Below are positions 43,443 through 52,319 of a DNA stretch of 64,000 bases, one piece after another. The stretch is taken from positions 20,355-84,354 of the forward strand of contig NZ_JACSDI010000017.1 of assembly GCF_022410515.1 (NCBI RefSeq). The letters run 5' to 3'. The notes beneath the pieces were generated by a model. That model was not told where the DNA came from, ran no database searches, and saw nothing but the letters and a program-made list of their open reading frames with translations. The stretch comes from Shewanella cutis. GTDB lineage: Bacteria > Pseudomonadota > Gammaproteobacteria > Enterobacterales > Shewanellaceae. Position numbers and translations under genes: made by a program. Each line of letters starts with the position of its first letter. Position 1 is the first letter of the stretch.

Positions 43443-44360
43443 TTAAATAAACTCTTCACGTTTACGCAGTACCGCCAACAGTCCTAGACCAAGCAGAGCG
43501 AAGAAAGAAACTGCGCCGCCTTCATCTACAATGATCACCTCGCTTGAGCTATCGCGGTCACGACTTTCTAGCGGCAATGCGTACAAACCATCGGTATTAT
43601 CGGCGCTAATGCTTGCCACGATACCGCTGTAACCGACCTCATAGACATCGATTAACACATCGTAGTGATCCGTTTGATAGCCAGTGTAGAGGGTAGTCAG
43701 CACTTGGTAATCATCCTGAGTCGAGTCACCGTAGATGGTAAACACGTCCGTGGTGTAATAATGCACCCAAGGGCCACCGTTACGGCTGAGGTATAACTCG
43801 GCAAACAGGTCAGCGCGCTCATTAAGATATGCGCCAAACACATCCACATCAAAGGTCACGCTAAAGGTTCGATAAAACCCATCGTAATCAAAGTCTTCAA
43901 ATAAGCGGCTGCTGGCATCATAAATCGCAAAGCTGTGATAAATCGGGGCGCGATAGGGATCTTCCGTGGCCGCACTTGAACTAGGGATCGGCTGACTCGT
44001 ATGTTTGGCGATCACTTGTTCGCGGATCATGGGGGTCGCACCCATCAATTGCACGCGATGGGTACTTGGGCTTTTTGCCGACATCGACGGCGCTAAAGAT
44101 TTCACCGCGGCCGCGGCGGCTTGCTCCACATTTTGAGCAGGGGCCGACTGTTGCAGCAGGCTTAGTGCTTGCTGCTCTTGCTCTGCGGCCTGCTCGGCAT
44201 CAGCTTTTTTCGCCATCCCGATACTGGCTGCACTAAAGGGCGCCAAGTTTGACTCGTCGCTCGGCTGCGCGCTCACCATTGTTGATGCGAGCAATGCCCC
44301 AGCTAATGCCATAGCCTTCACATAAGCCGTGGTGGCGATAGTTTGTTTCAGTGTGTTCAT
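43443..44360 (-). CDS. Choice-of-anchor H-like surface protein with GlyGly-CTERM-type sorting tail
   Basis: I start at 44360 (MNTLKQTIATTAY), which gives a signal peptide ending at VSA; the reading from 44411 adds 17 residues. The 305-residue protein has a low-complexity alanine/glutamine-rich region (to about 120), a beta-rich domain (about 135-270), and a C-terminal tail made of a glycine pair in DEGGAVSFF, a hydrophobic helix and a basic end LRKRE. That tail is the tripartite signal recognised by rhombosortase-type proteases. The protein is probably exported and released or anchored at the cell surface. Confidence 0.82.
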   Translation of the reverse strand: MNTLKQTIATTAYVKAMALAGALLASTMVSAQPSDESNLAPFSAASIGMAKKADAEQAAEQEQQALSLLQQSAPAQNVEQAAAAAVKSLAPSMSAKSPSTHRVQLMGATPMIREQVIAKHTSQPIPSSSAATEDPYRAPIYHSFAIYDASSRLFEDFDYDGFYRTFSVTFDVDVFGAYLNERADLFAELYLSRNGGPWVHYYTTDVFTIYGDSTQDDYQVLTTLYTGYQTDHYDVLIDVYEVGYSGIVASISADNTDGLYALPLESRDRDSSSEVIIVDEGGAVSFFALLGLGLLAVLRKREEFI

Positions 44361-44729
44361 CTTGAATACCCCATTGGATAATCCGTTCAAATTGGTGACA
44401 TTAAAGGGCACTCAAGGTGAACATAAGCTGAACATTAAAATCTGCCATTTTTGCGAGCAAAAATATCGTTCAGCCCTAATTCATCTGGGCTGATTAACAC
44501 TACTCATATGTCAGATGAACACTGGATATGACTTGTGTGCGCGGCATTGGTTCTGGCGCTAGTTTGTAAATAGCGCTTGCCTGAATCACTGTGAATTTCA
44601 AAGGAATTGTGTTTACCAATTGGCTGATCTCTATGTGTTTGTTATGTTGATGAGGTATTCTTAGTCGACTCGATAAACTATCCACCCCGCAACTTACTTA
44701 AGATCGCCGAACCTGTACGGGTAACAGAT
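44361..44729. promoter_or_regulatory. Divergent promoter region, surface protein / PepSY-phoPQ
   Basis: This 369-base stretch lies between divergent genes. Besides the PhoP-like box at 44418 it has an inverted repeat TCAGCCC / GGGCTGA (44470-44476 and 44487-44493) without a T run, and a T/G-rich stretch GTGTTTGTTATGTTGATG near 44635 that resembles degenerate PhoP half sites. Confidence 0.4.
44418..44435. promoter_or_regulatory. PhoP-like direct repeat upstream of the surface protein gene
   Basis: TGAACATAAGCTGAACAT contains two perfect 7-base repeats with an 11-base period. On the minus strand this reads TGTTCA-N5-TGTTCA, close to the PhoP box (T/G)GTTTA-N5-(T/G)GTTTA. It lies 58 bases upstream of the 44360 start, and a PhoP-like regulator is encoded 600 bases away. 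Confidence 0.55.
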
Positions 44730-45029
44730 ATGAAACTTGGTTTGACACTGATCCTCATCACCTGCTTATGCGCCTCCTTTGGCAGCATGGCGGGCAATGA
44801 TAAACACGATGATCGCAATCAATCGCGCGGCCAAGGCGTGAACAATGAGCGACGCCTTGTGGTGAATAGTCCAGATCAAGCCGTGGCTATGGCGCAGCGT
44901 CAATATCGAGGCAAAGTGCTCAGCGTGCAGTCGAACGGCTCGGGCTATCGCGTCAAAATCCTCAATAATGATGGCCAAGTTTTTTCAGTTTCGGTGGATG
45001 CCGCCACAGGACGCGTGTCGAGGAATTAA
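44730..45029 (+). CDS. Small periplasmic PepSY-domain protein
   Basis: The 99-residue protein has a signal peptide ending near SMA, a charged linker and one PepSY domain (about 45-97) with AVAMAQRQYRGKVLSVQSNGSGYRVKIL and VSVDAATGRV. PepSY proteins inhibit proteases or act as accessory sensors. It ends one base before the response regulator start, so it may modulate the PhoQ-like sensor. That role is inference. Confidence 0.88.
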   Translation: MKLGLTLILITCLCASFGSMAGNDKHDDRNQSRGQGVNNERRLVVNSPDQAVAMAQRQYRGKVLSVQSNGSGYRVKILNNDGQVFSVSVDAATGRVSRN

Positions 45030-45030
45030 T

Positions 45031-45726
45031 ATGCGACTCTTACTCGTTGAAGACGACGTAGCACTGCAAACCAACTTAAAGCAGCACTTGCTGGATGCCC
45101 ATTACAGCATTGATGTCGCCAGCGACGGTGAAGAAGGCTTGTTTCAAGCCGTTGAATATAACTATGACGCCGCCATTATCGATGTCGGTTTACCTAAACT
45201 CGACGGTATTAGCCTTATCCGCCGCATTCGCCAAAAACAACGCGCTTTTCCGATCCTAATCTTAACCGCGCGCGACAGCTGGCAAGATAAAGTCGAAGGC
45301 CTCGATGCCGGTGCCGATGATTATCTCACTAAACCGTTTCATCCCGAGGAATTGGTTGCTCGCCTTAAAGCCCTTATTCGCCGCTCGGCGGGTAAGGCAA
45401 GCCCAATTATCACAAACGGACCATTTAGCTTAAATACCAGTAGCTTAGAAGTACGCAAAGAGGGCGAACTCGTTACCCTCAGCGGCTCAGAGTACAAGCT
45501 GTTTGAAATTTTTATGCTGCATCAGGGCGAAGTGAAATCCAAAACCGCGCTCACCGAACATATTTATGATCAGGATTTTGATCTCGACTCTAACGTTATC
45601 GAAGTCTTTATCCGCCGTTTACGCAAAAAGCTCGACCCCGATAACCAATACAATCTAATCGAAACCCTGCGCGGCCAAGGCTATCGTTTACGAGTCATAG
45701 CTCCTGAGCAAGGTACTGATGAGTAA
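45031..45726 (+). CDS. PhoP-like response regulator
   Basis: I start at 45031 (MRLLLVEDDVAL), one base after the PepSY stop. The 231-residue protein has a receiver domain with phospho-acceptor Asp51 in AAIIDVGLPKLDG and DDYLTKPFHPEELVARL, then a winged-helix domain ending LIETLRGQGYRL. Sequence and operon with a PhoQ-like kinase place it in the PhoP group. It overlaps the kinase gene by 8 bases. Confidence 0.93.
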   Translation: MRLLLVEDDVALQTNLKQHLLDAHYSIDVASDGEEGLFQAVEYNYDAAIIDVGLPKLDGISLIRRIRQKQRAFPILILTARDSWQDKVEGLDAGADDYLTKPFHPEELVARLKALIRRSAGKASPIITNGPFSLNTSSLEVRKEGELVTLSGSEYKLFEIFMLHQGEVKSKTALTEHIYDQDFDLDSNVIEVFIRRLRKKLDPDNQYNLIETLRGQGYRLRVIAPEQGTDE

Positions 45727-47083
45727 ACGCGCGCTTGTCTGGCAGTTGCTCAACTCCTTAAAGACTCGGCTCGTCCTCAGCGCGCTGCTGTTTATCTTAG
45801 TGCTATTGCCGCTGATTGGCGTCGCCCTCAATGACGCCTTTGCCGAGCAGGTAAAAAGTGCCGCTAAAAATGAGCTGAGTGCCTATGTGTATTCGATATT
45901 AGCGGTCACAGAGGTCGAAAATAAACGGATTTTTATCCCTGAATTAGTGCTCGAGAACCGCTTTAACCTTATTCAATCAGGGCTTTATGCCATCGCGACC
46001 ACAGAGAATGCCGAGCATAAACAAAGTATCGTCTGGCATTCGCAATCCTTTATGGGTATCACGCCACCAGCACAGTTCACCATTCCTCCAACCGGCAAAA
46101 GTGCCTTTGAGCAAATCGACCTCGCGGGCGCGCCACACCTTATCTACAGCTTTAGCGTGAGCTTTGCCAGCCTGAATGAAAATGTGCCGGTGACTATCCA
46201 TATCATTAAGGATGAACAGGAGTTTCAGCAGCAGATAGCCCAATTTAATCAACAACTTTGGACTTGGTTGCTGATATTAATTCTCGTGATGCTGGTGTTT
46301 CAGTTGAGTTGGTTGATTTGGACCATTAGGCCGCTGGCACGCTTTACCCAAGAGCTGCACGATGTGGAACAAGGTAAATCAACCCAACTGAGCAGCCAGT
46401 ACCCCAGCGAGTTACAGGCGGTTGCGCGGCAATTGAATATCCTACTCAATACCGAGCAAACCCAGCGTAAGCGCTATCGCAATGCCCTTGCGGATTTAGC
46501 CCATAGCCTAAAAACGCCACTAGCGGTGATTAAAAGTCAGGTGGATTTAAGTGAAGCCTCGAGTGAGCAAGTGTCGAACATCAGCCGCATTATCAGCCAC
46601 CAGCTCAAACGCGCCCAAACCGCTGCGGCCGCCTCCTGGCATTTAGGGATTAAGGTGGATGAGGTCGCCAATAAACTGCTACGCACCTTAGCCAAGATCT
46701 ATCGAGAGCCGCCGATTAACCTCAGTGGCGAACTCGCTGAACAAGCGGTTTTTAAAGGTGATGAAGCTGACCTCACTGAGATTTTAGGTAACTTGCTCGA
46801 CAATGCCTGCAAAGCCGCCAAATCAACGGTCAAATTAACCGTCACTGGCGATGCCTATCAATTGCAACTTTGTATTGAGGACGATGGTCCAGGGATTAGC
46901 GATGCCTTGCAAACGCAAATCTTTGAGCGCGGGATCCGCGCCGACTCTTATCACCAAGGTAACGGCATAGGCCTCGCGATTGTCCGCGATTTAGTGGATA
47001 GCTATAACGGCCGAATTTCCGTATCACGTTCAGAAACCTTAGGTGGCGCCAAATTTACCGTTAGTTTTATCCATTCAGTTTAA
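45719..47083 (+). CDS. PhoQ-like sensor histidine kinase
   Basis: The 454-residue kinase has membrane helices at about 16-36 and 180-202, with a periplasmic domain of about 145 residues, a HAMP linker, the H box DLAHSLKTPLAVIKSQ (the PhoQ form), N box LGNLLDNACKAAKS and G boxes EDDGPGISDALQ and GNGIGLAIVRDL. PhoQ senses low magnesium, acid or cationic peptides in enterics; the signal here may differ. Confidence 0.93.
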   Translation: MSKRALVWQLLNSLKTRLVLSALLFILVLLPLIGVALNDAFAEQVKSAAKNELSAYVYSILAVTEVENKRIFIPELVLENRFNLIQSGLYAIATTENAEHKQSIVWHSQSFMGITPPAQFTIPPTGKSAFEQIDLAGAPHLIYSFSVSFASLNENVPVTIHIIKDEQEFQQQIAQFNQQLWTWLLILILVMLVFQLSWLIWTIRPLARFTQELHDVEQGKSTQLSSQYPSELQAVARQLNILLNTEQTQRKRYRNALADLAHSLKTPLAVIKSQVDLSEASSEQVSNISRIISHQLKRAQTAAAASWHLGIKVDEVANKLLRTLAKIYREPPINLSGELAEQAVFKGDEADLTEILGNLLDNACKAAKSTVKLTVTGDAYQLQLCIEDDGPGISDALQTQIFERGIRADSYHQGNGIGLAIVRDLVDSYNGRISVSRSETLGGAKFTVSFIHSV

Positions 47084-47232
47084 TCTTTTACTTTCAATGC
47101 CATATATCGTTTTATTGGTAAGAAAATAAATCTACAACACGCTTTTGCCGCACAATATACTTTCAGCTTATGTTCATATTCACGCGCCTATGATGCCAAT
47201 AACATCCGCAAATAGGATTATTGGAGCAAACC

Positions 47233-48738
47233 ATGAACAGATTACATCGATGGAACTGGTTAGTGTTATCGGCGGCATTAGTTGCCCTGCCTTTTACCGC
47301 ACCAACGCACGCCACAGGCGTATCCGTCAGCCAAGGTTCAAGTGCTTCACCGAGCCAAGCCGAACTCGAACAGATGCTTGCGCCCATTGCTCTCTATCCC
47401 GATAGTTTATTGAGCCATATTTTGATCGCCTCAACCTACCCCCTCGAAGTGGTACAAGCACAGCGTTGGCTAGAGGTTCATCCTAAGTTATCAGTCGACC
47501 AAGTGATGTCGCGTACCGAAGATAAGGGCTGGGACCCCAGTGTTAAGGCACTGATGGCTTTCCCCAATGTATTGCAAAAAATGAGTGAAGATTTGGAGTG
47601 GACCCAACGGCTTGGCGAAGCCTTTTTGGCCGATGAAGCCCAAGTGATGGACGGCATTCAATCGCTCAGACAACAAGCGGACAAAGCCAACAGCTTGGCC
47701 AATATGGACAATATGGCAATTACCCGTGCCAACAATCAGATCATCATCGAGCCAGTACGCCGCGAAGTGGTATATGTGCCCTATTATGATCCCCGCGTGG
47801 TTTACGGCACTTGGCGCTGGGGCGTGGCCTATCCGCCCGTTTATTGGCAGTTTGGTGGCTATGTAGGCAACCCTTATCGCCCAAGTCACAGTTACTTTTA
47901 TTGGTCTCCCGGGATCCACATTTCCTTTAACTACTTCTTTAGCTCGTTCCATTGGCATCGCCATAAAGTGGTGGTGATAGATCACCATCACTCCCACCAT
48001 TATCGTCCACGGGAAAGGTACTCGGTAAGCCATGGTGCTCAACCTTGGAAACATAAACCCGAACACAGGCGTGGCGTGGTTTACCATAATCCGGTGGTAA
48101 AGGAGCGCTACTACGGTGACAGCAAGTTCCGTGGCCGTGACTCCCACTCCACAGGCAGTGGTCAGCACTTTACCAGCCAGTACTCGAAATCGCGTGAACA
48201 TCAAGATACGCGTGATAACCGCGACAACGAGGGTTATAACAAGCGCCATGATAAGGACAGAGGCAATAACCTAAGTCGCGATAATCACTACAGCCGCGAG
48301 CGTACGCCCAGCTTCCAAAGCACTCAGGCCGAGTTAAAAGAGCGCCGCGTGGCACCGACAAACGCTGCGCAAGCGAGTAAGGAAGGTTACAAAAGAGAGC
48401 GTAACGACAATGCTCGTCAGGATAATCAGGTAAGGCAAATGCAGGCCAAAGCATCGCGAGAACAAACTAGGGACTACTCAACAAGGCAGTATCAGACTCG
48501 AGATCAGCAGCCGCGCAGCTTTGAGACCCGAGCTCAGCCACCGCGACACGAAACGCGCCCCGAGGTAAGACGCCCCGAACTGCAACGTATCGAGCAGCCC
48601 CGTCAAGCACAGCCAAGACAACGAGAAGAGACTAGAGTAAGACAAAGCGAGCCACGCCAACATATGCAGGCCGCACGCAGCGTGGAGCGTAATCAAGGCC
48701 GCTCGACTCAGAGCCAAGAACGTCGCCACCGGGAATAA
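47233..48738 (+). CDS. DUF3300 secreted protein
   Basis: I start at ATG 47233, with GGAG six bases before. The 501-residue protein has a signal peptide, then the DUF3300 domain (about 35-200, with ELEQMLAPIALYPDSLLSHILIA-type sequence split as LAPIALYPDSLLSHI and TYPLEVVQAQRWL), a Tyr/Trp/His-rich middle (VYVPYYDPRVVYGTW, HWHRHKVVVIDHHHSHHY) and a disordered Arg/Gln tail of about 190 residues. Function is unknown; the envelope location and the PhoPQ neighbour suggest an outer-envelope role. Confidence 0.88.
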   Translation: MNRLHRWNWLVLSAALVALPFTAPTHATGVSVSQGSSASPSQAELEQMLAPIALYPDSLLSHILIASTYPLEVVQAQRWLEVHPKLSVDQVMSRTEDKGWDPSVKALMAFPNVLQKMSEDLEWTQRLGEAFLADEAQVMDGIQSLRQQADKANSLANMDNMAITRANNQIIIEPVRREVVYVPYYDPRVVYGTWRWGVAYPPVYWQFGGYVGNPYRPSHSYFYWSPGIHISFNYFFSSFHWHRHKVVVIDHHHSHHYRPRERYSVSHGAQPWKHKPEHRRGVVYHNPVVKERYYGDSKFRGRDSHSTGSGQHFTSQYSKSREHQDTRDNRDNEGYNKRHDKDRGNNLSRDNHYSRERTPSFQSTQAELKERRVAPTNAAQASKEGYKRERNDNARQDNQVRQMQAKASREQTRDYSTRQYQTRDQQPRSFETRAQPPRHETRPEVRRPELQRIEQPRQAQPRQREETRVRQSEPRQHMQAARSVERNQGRSTQSQERRHRE

Positions 48739-48936
48739 TTAACTTCAACTCAGGTTAAGTAATGGATAAATGCCATCAATACAGCAAAAAACTCAAGTAA
48801 TGTCCCCTCAAACTTGCGCGTTGTACCAATGATAGGGCGAATTGATGCGTTAATAGCGAGTTTATTACAAGTCAATTCAACACTGTGAGCGGTGCAACGA
48901 TCTGTTTGATATGCATTTATCATCCAAAGTTAAGGT
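48739..48936. other. Non-coding stretch before the MITE-like element
   Basis: Together with the element and 49205-49440 this makes a 702-base gap. Here I see no gene, hairpin or repeat; part of it may hold the end of the DUF3300 transcript. Confidence 0.4.
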
Positions 48937-49204
48937 TATACCAATCACATTAAATATCTAATCAGTTCAGAGCCTCACAGGCATTTCAATCCAAGGCGCA
49001 TTGACGCAGAAATGGTCATTCCCTTTTAAGTCAATGCAACACCGGAGTGGGATGCCTGTGTGGCTCCCAAAGGGCGGGTTTCAACGCGCTTTATACTGCG
49101 TTTAAGGCTTTTGACAGAGCACCACTATGCCTTCAAGCCTTCGCCTAGTCTAAAGCGCGTTCAATTCCCGCTGAATGAACAGATATTTAATACGATTGGT
49201 AATA
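48937..49204. mobile_element. MITE-like element with terminal inverted repeats and internal stems
   Basis: The ends are TACCAATC-type inverted repeats: 48939-48959 pairs with 49181-49201 with two mismatches in 21 bases and extends further inward with gaps. Inside are perfect or near-perfect inverted arms 48976-48984 / 49052-49060 (CACAGGCAT), 48998-49005 / 49030-49037 (GCATTGAC) and 49074-49093 / 49151-49171. No ORF is present. This fits a non-autonomous MITE; such TACCAATC ends recur in Shewanella intergenic regions as far as I recall. Confidence 0.75.
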
Positions 49205-49440
49205 ATTAAGCACGGCTTCCCGTTTAGCCCCACAAACAACTACCTTCTGGACATATTGTTGCGCTGGTGAGGACCAACCATCTTTCGATTAAGATCCTAA
49301 ACTCATCTCATATTCCCAAATAAACTAAATCAACAGATTTTAATAACCAAAATTAGTTATATAGTCATAGAGAAGCCTAAAATGTGGCTTTATCGTTTTA
49401 TGAGTTGAGGTTGTATCGACACACACTCGGAGGAAACAAT

Positions 49441-50073
49441 ATGACTACGTTATTAATAGTGCCAGGATTTGGTGGCAGCGGCCCCTTACATTGGCAAAGT
49501 TGGATTGCTCAAAAGTACACATCATCTTTATGGGTCAATGACTTACCCTTACTAGAACCGAAAATCCATATTTGGGCCGATGCAATATCCCGTGCAATGG
49601 ATAACATCGAGGGGAAAATCCTCATTTTAGCCCACAGTTTTGGCTGCTTAGCCTCAAGCCTAGCAATTGCTCGTCATCCACAACGAGTCGTCGCGGCGAT
49701 TTTAGTTGCACCAGCATCACCAGAACGCTTTTCAGAAAATGGCCATATTCTGCCCAAACACGATGACACGCCGACGATCCGGAATTTATTACCGAAACAA
49801 ACACTTGGAATCAGTGGTCTAGTGATTGCTAGTGAAAATGATCCTTGGATGCCTTTCAATCAAGCAGCTTCATTGGCCAAATCCTTTGGTTTACCCACCA
49901 TTAATCTGGGCTTAAGTGGCCATATCAATGTGGATTCAGGGCATGGGCAATGGCCACTGATTGATGTTCTGGTAGGTAATTTTTTGTTTCAAAATGAAAA
50001 TATTCCACCAATACCATCCACAAAAACGGCTCAAGACAAAACCACGCCCCACTTATTTCCAAATGGAATATAA
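49441..50073 (+). CDS. RBBP9/YdeN-family serine hydrolase
   Basis: I start at 49441 after GGAGGAAAC; the reading from 49384 is out of place for the family. The 210-residue protein has the short alpha/beta hydrolase layout with IVPGFGGSGPLHWQSWI, nucleophile Ser in AHSFGCLAS, Asp in SENDPWMPF and His in GLSGHINVDSGHG. Substrate unknown. It precedes the sulfate uptake genes, an association that may reflect sulfur metabolism. Confidence 0.92.
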   Translation: MTTLLIVPGFGGSGPLHWQSWIAQKYTSSLWVNDLPLLEPKIHIWADAISRAMDNIEGKILILAHSFGCLASSLAIARHPQRVVAAILVAPASPERFSENGHILPKHDDTPTIRNLLPKQTLGISGLVIASENDPWMPFNQAASLAKSFGLPTINLGLSGHINVDSGHGQWPLIDVLVGNFLFQNENIPPIPSTKTAQDKTTPHLFPNGI

Positions 50074-50156
50074 AATCGCAAAATATACCTTTTTAGTTAT
50101 CATCGTTACCCTATAATCAGCATTATGGTGTCAAAAACCACCAAATGAGGACATCT

Positions 50157-50333
50157 ATGGCAACCAAAGAAGAGTTAGAACAAACCTTAGTTCCAACACT
50201 GCTCAGTAACCTTGAAAAATTACTCGGTCGTATTGAGTTTGGAACGGTGGAATTAACCTTTCACCATGGAAAATTAGTCCAACTAGAAAAGAAAGAAAAA
50301 TTTCGATTAGACCAATTATCTCAATCGAAGTAG
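50157..50333 (+). CDS. Small YezD-like (DUF2292) protein
   Basis: I start at 50157 (MATKEELEQ), because TGAGGA just upstream is the ribosome binding site and includes the earlier ATG at 50145. The 58-residue protein contains GRIEFGTVELTFHHGKLVQLEKKEKFRL, the DUF2292 core. Members of this family sit next to sulfur assimilation genes, as here with sbp-cysTWA. Role unknown. Confidence 0.88.
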   Translation: MATKEELEQTLVPTLLSNLEKLLGRIEFGTVELTFHHGKLVQLEKKEKFRLDQLSQSK

Positions 50334-50415
50334 CTGTAAAAAAGGTAATTAGTAACAACCCCACATCGCTGACCGGTCCACCGGAAGCCTTATTTAACAT
50401 TATGAGGATTTCGGT

Positions 50416-51429
50416 ATGAGTATTTTATCTCGGTTACAACAAGCAACACTTGCCCTAACATTCACCTCAGTTAGCTTTATTGCGCTTGCTGAAAATACTT
50501 TGTTGAATGTTTCCTATGATCCTACCCGAGAATTTTATCGGGAATATAACCAACTTTTTAGTCAATATTGGCAAAAACAAGGCCATGAAGCTCCTACCGT
50601 CCGTCAATCCCACGGTGGTTCAGGCTCGCAAGCTCGCTCAGTTATCGATGGCTTAGAAGCGGACGTTGTCACACTGGCATTGGCCTATGACGTTGATGCA
50701 TTGAGACAAAAAGCAGATTTAATTCCTGAAAATTGGCAAAGCCGACTCCCTCATAATAGCTCTCCTTACACTTCAACTATTGTGTTGCTAGTACGTAAAG
50801 GAAATCCCAAGAATATCCATGATTGGAATGATTTAGCCCGCAAAGGTGTAGAGGTTATTACCCCGAATCCTAAAACATCAGGCGGGGCACGTTGGAACTA
50901 CCTCGCCGCTTGGGGGTATGCACTGAAGCAATACGGCTCTGAAGAAAAAGCCTTAGAGTTTGTCACGCAGATTTATAAAAACGTACCAGTACTCGACTCA
51001 GGCGCCCGCGGTGCAACCAATACTTTTGTACAGCGACAAATTGGTGATGTTTTTATCGCTTGGGAAAACGAAGCATTTCTTGCTGTCGAACAATTAGGTA
51101 AAGGAGAGTTCGAGATTATTGTCCCGAGTGTCAGTATTCTTGCTGAGCCGCCAGTCGCTATTGTCGATAAAAATGTTGATCGCAAAGGAACTCGCAAACT
51201 GGCAGAAGCCTATTTGGCTCAGCTTTATTCTGATGAAGCACAACATCTTGCTGTAAAACACTTTTATCGCCCAGCTAATCCAACCATTTCTAATCAATAT
51301 AAGGATAAGTTTCCCCAATTAACCTTATTTACTATTGATGACGTCTTCGGTGGTTGGAACAAGGCACAACAAACTCACTTCAATGATGGTGGTTATTTCG
51401 ACGCCATTCTAAGCAAAATCAGTAAATAA
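50416..51429 (+). CDS. sbp: Periplasmic sulfate-binding protein
   Basis: The 337-residue protein starts with a signal peptide ending near IALA and continues LLNVSYDPTREFYREYNQLF, the family N terminus. Residues SHGGSGSQARSVIDGLEADVVTLALAYDVD and TPNPKTSGGARWNYLAAWGYAL form the sulfate-binding cleft. It feeds the CysTWA transporter. It may be named sbp or cysP; it is closer to sbp by the lack of a CysP-specific insert I could recognise, so the symbol is tentative. Confidence 0.93.
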   Translation: MSILSRLQQATLALTFTSVSFIALAENTLLNVSYDPTREFYREYNQLFSQYWQKQGHEAPTVRQSHGGSGSQARSVIDGLEADVVTLALAYDVDALRQKADLIPENWQSRLPHNSSPYTSTIVLLVRKGNPKNIHDWNDLARKGVEVITPNPKTSGGARWNYLAAWGYALKQYGSEEKALEFVTQIYKNVPVLDSGARGATNTFVQRQIGDVFIAWENEAFLAVEQLGKGEFEIIVPSVSILAEPPVAIVDKNVDRKGTRKLAEAYLAQLYSDEAQHLAVKHFYRPANPTISNQYKDKFPQLTLFTIDDVFGGWNKAQQTHFNDGGYFDAILSKISK

Positions 51430-51490
51430 ACTTAGTGCGGTTTCCCCTACAAGAAGCCGCTTATCTATTTGATTCACCATGGAATAATAT

Positions 51491-52315
51491 ATGGGTAAGG
51501 CAGTTATGAAATCGGTTTTGCCAGGTTTTGGTATTACCTTGGGCTTCTCAGTTTTATATTTAAGCCTCCTTTTTCTACTCCCTGTGGCTGGATTGTTCCT
51601 GTTTACGCTGCAAATGAGTTGGGCTGATTTTTGGGTCGCAATAAGTCATCCTCAGGTTGTAGCCTCTTACAAGTTGTCATTTGCGGCGTCTTTTATTGGC
51701 GCCACGATAAACGCTGTCTTTGGTACGTTAGTCGCTTGGGTGCTTGTACGCTATCAGTTTTTAGGCAAGAAAGTCGTTGATGCTTTGGTGGATCTCCCGT
51801 TTGCATTACCCACTGCAGTGGCTGGTATTGCATTGGTTACGCTCTATTCAACCACGGGTTGGGTCGGCCAATATCTATATTTATGGGGAATTAAAGTTGC
51901 CTACAGTGAGATCGGCGTTGTTATTGCGTTAACTTACATAGGCTTGCCCTTTGTAGTTCGCACCGTTCAACCCGTTTTAGCCGACTTTTCTAAGGAATTA
52001 GAAGAAGCCTCAGCCTCCCTTGGTGCGAGTCGATTCACGACGATAAGACGAGTCATTTTACCTGCAGTATTGCCTGCATTATTGACGGGTTACGCCTTAG
52101 CGTTTGCCAAAGCCGTGGGTGAATATGGTTCTGTCATTTTTATCTCTGGCAATTTGCCCTATCGCACCGAAATTACTCCGCTACTGATCGTCTCCAAAGC
52201 TGAGCAATATGATTATAACGGTGCCGCCGCCATCGGCGTAGTTATGCTCGCAGCCGCATTCATCTTATTGTTAATCATTAATAGCCTACAGTGGTGGGCG
52301 AGTAAAAGAGGCTAA
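51491..52315 (+). CDS. cysT: Sulfate/thiosulfate ABC transporter permease CysT (CysU)
   Basis: This inner-membrane permease subunit has six membrane helices and the EAA loop EEASASLGASRFTTIRRVILPAVLPAL. The N terminus is MGKAVMKSVLPGF; a second in-frame ATG at 51506 with AAGG five bases upstream could also be the start. The 274-residue length and the order sbp-cysT-cysW-cysA are standard. It forms a heterodimer with CysW. Confidence 0.95.
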   Translation: MGKAVMKSVLPGFGITLGFSVLYLSLLFLLPVAGLFLFTLQMSWADFWVAISHPQVVASYKLSFAASFIGATINAVFGTLVAWVLVRYQFLGKKVVDALVDLPFALPTAVAGIALVTLYSTTGWVGQYLYLWGIKVAYSEIGVVIALTYIGLPFVVRTVQPVLADFSKELEEASASLGASRFTTIRRVILPAVLPALLTGYALAFAKAVGEYGSVIFISGNLPYRTEITPLLIVSKAEQYDYNGAAAIGVVMLAAAFILLLIINSLQWWASKRG

Positions 52316-52319
52316 CTAA

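Noticed and set aside
47145..47405. Plus-strand ORF overlapping the DUF3300 start
   Set aside because: It lies in another frame over the DUF3300 signal peptide, without ribosome binding site.
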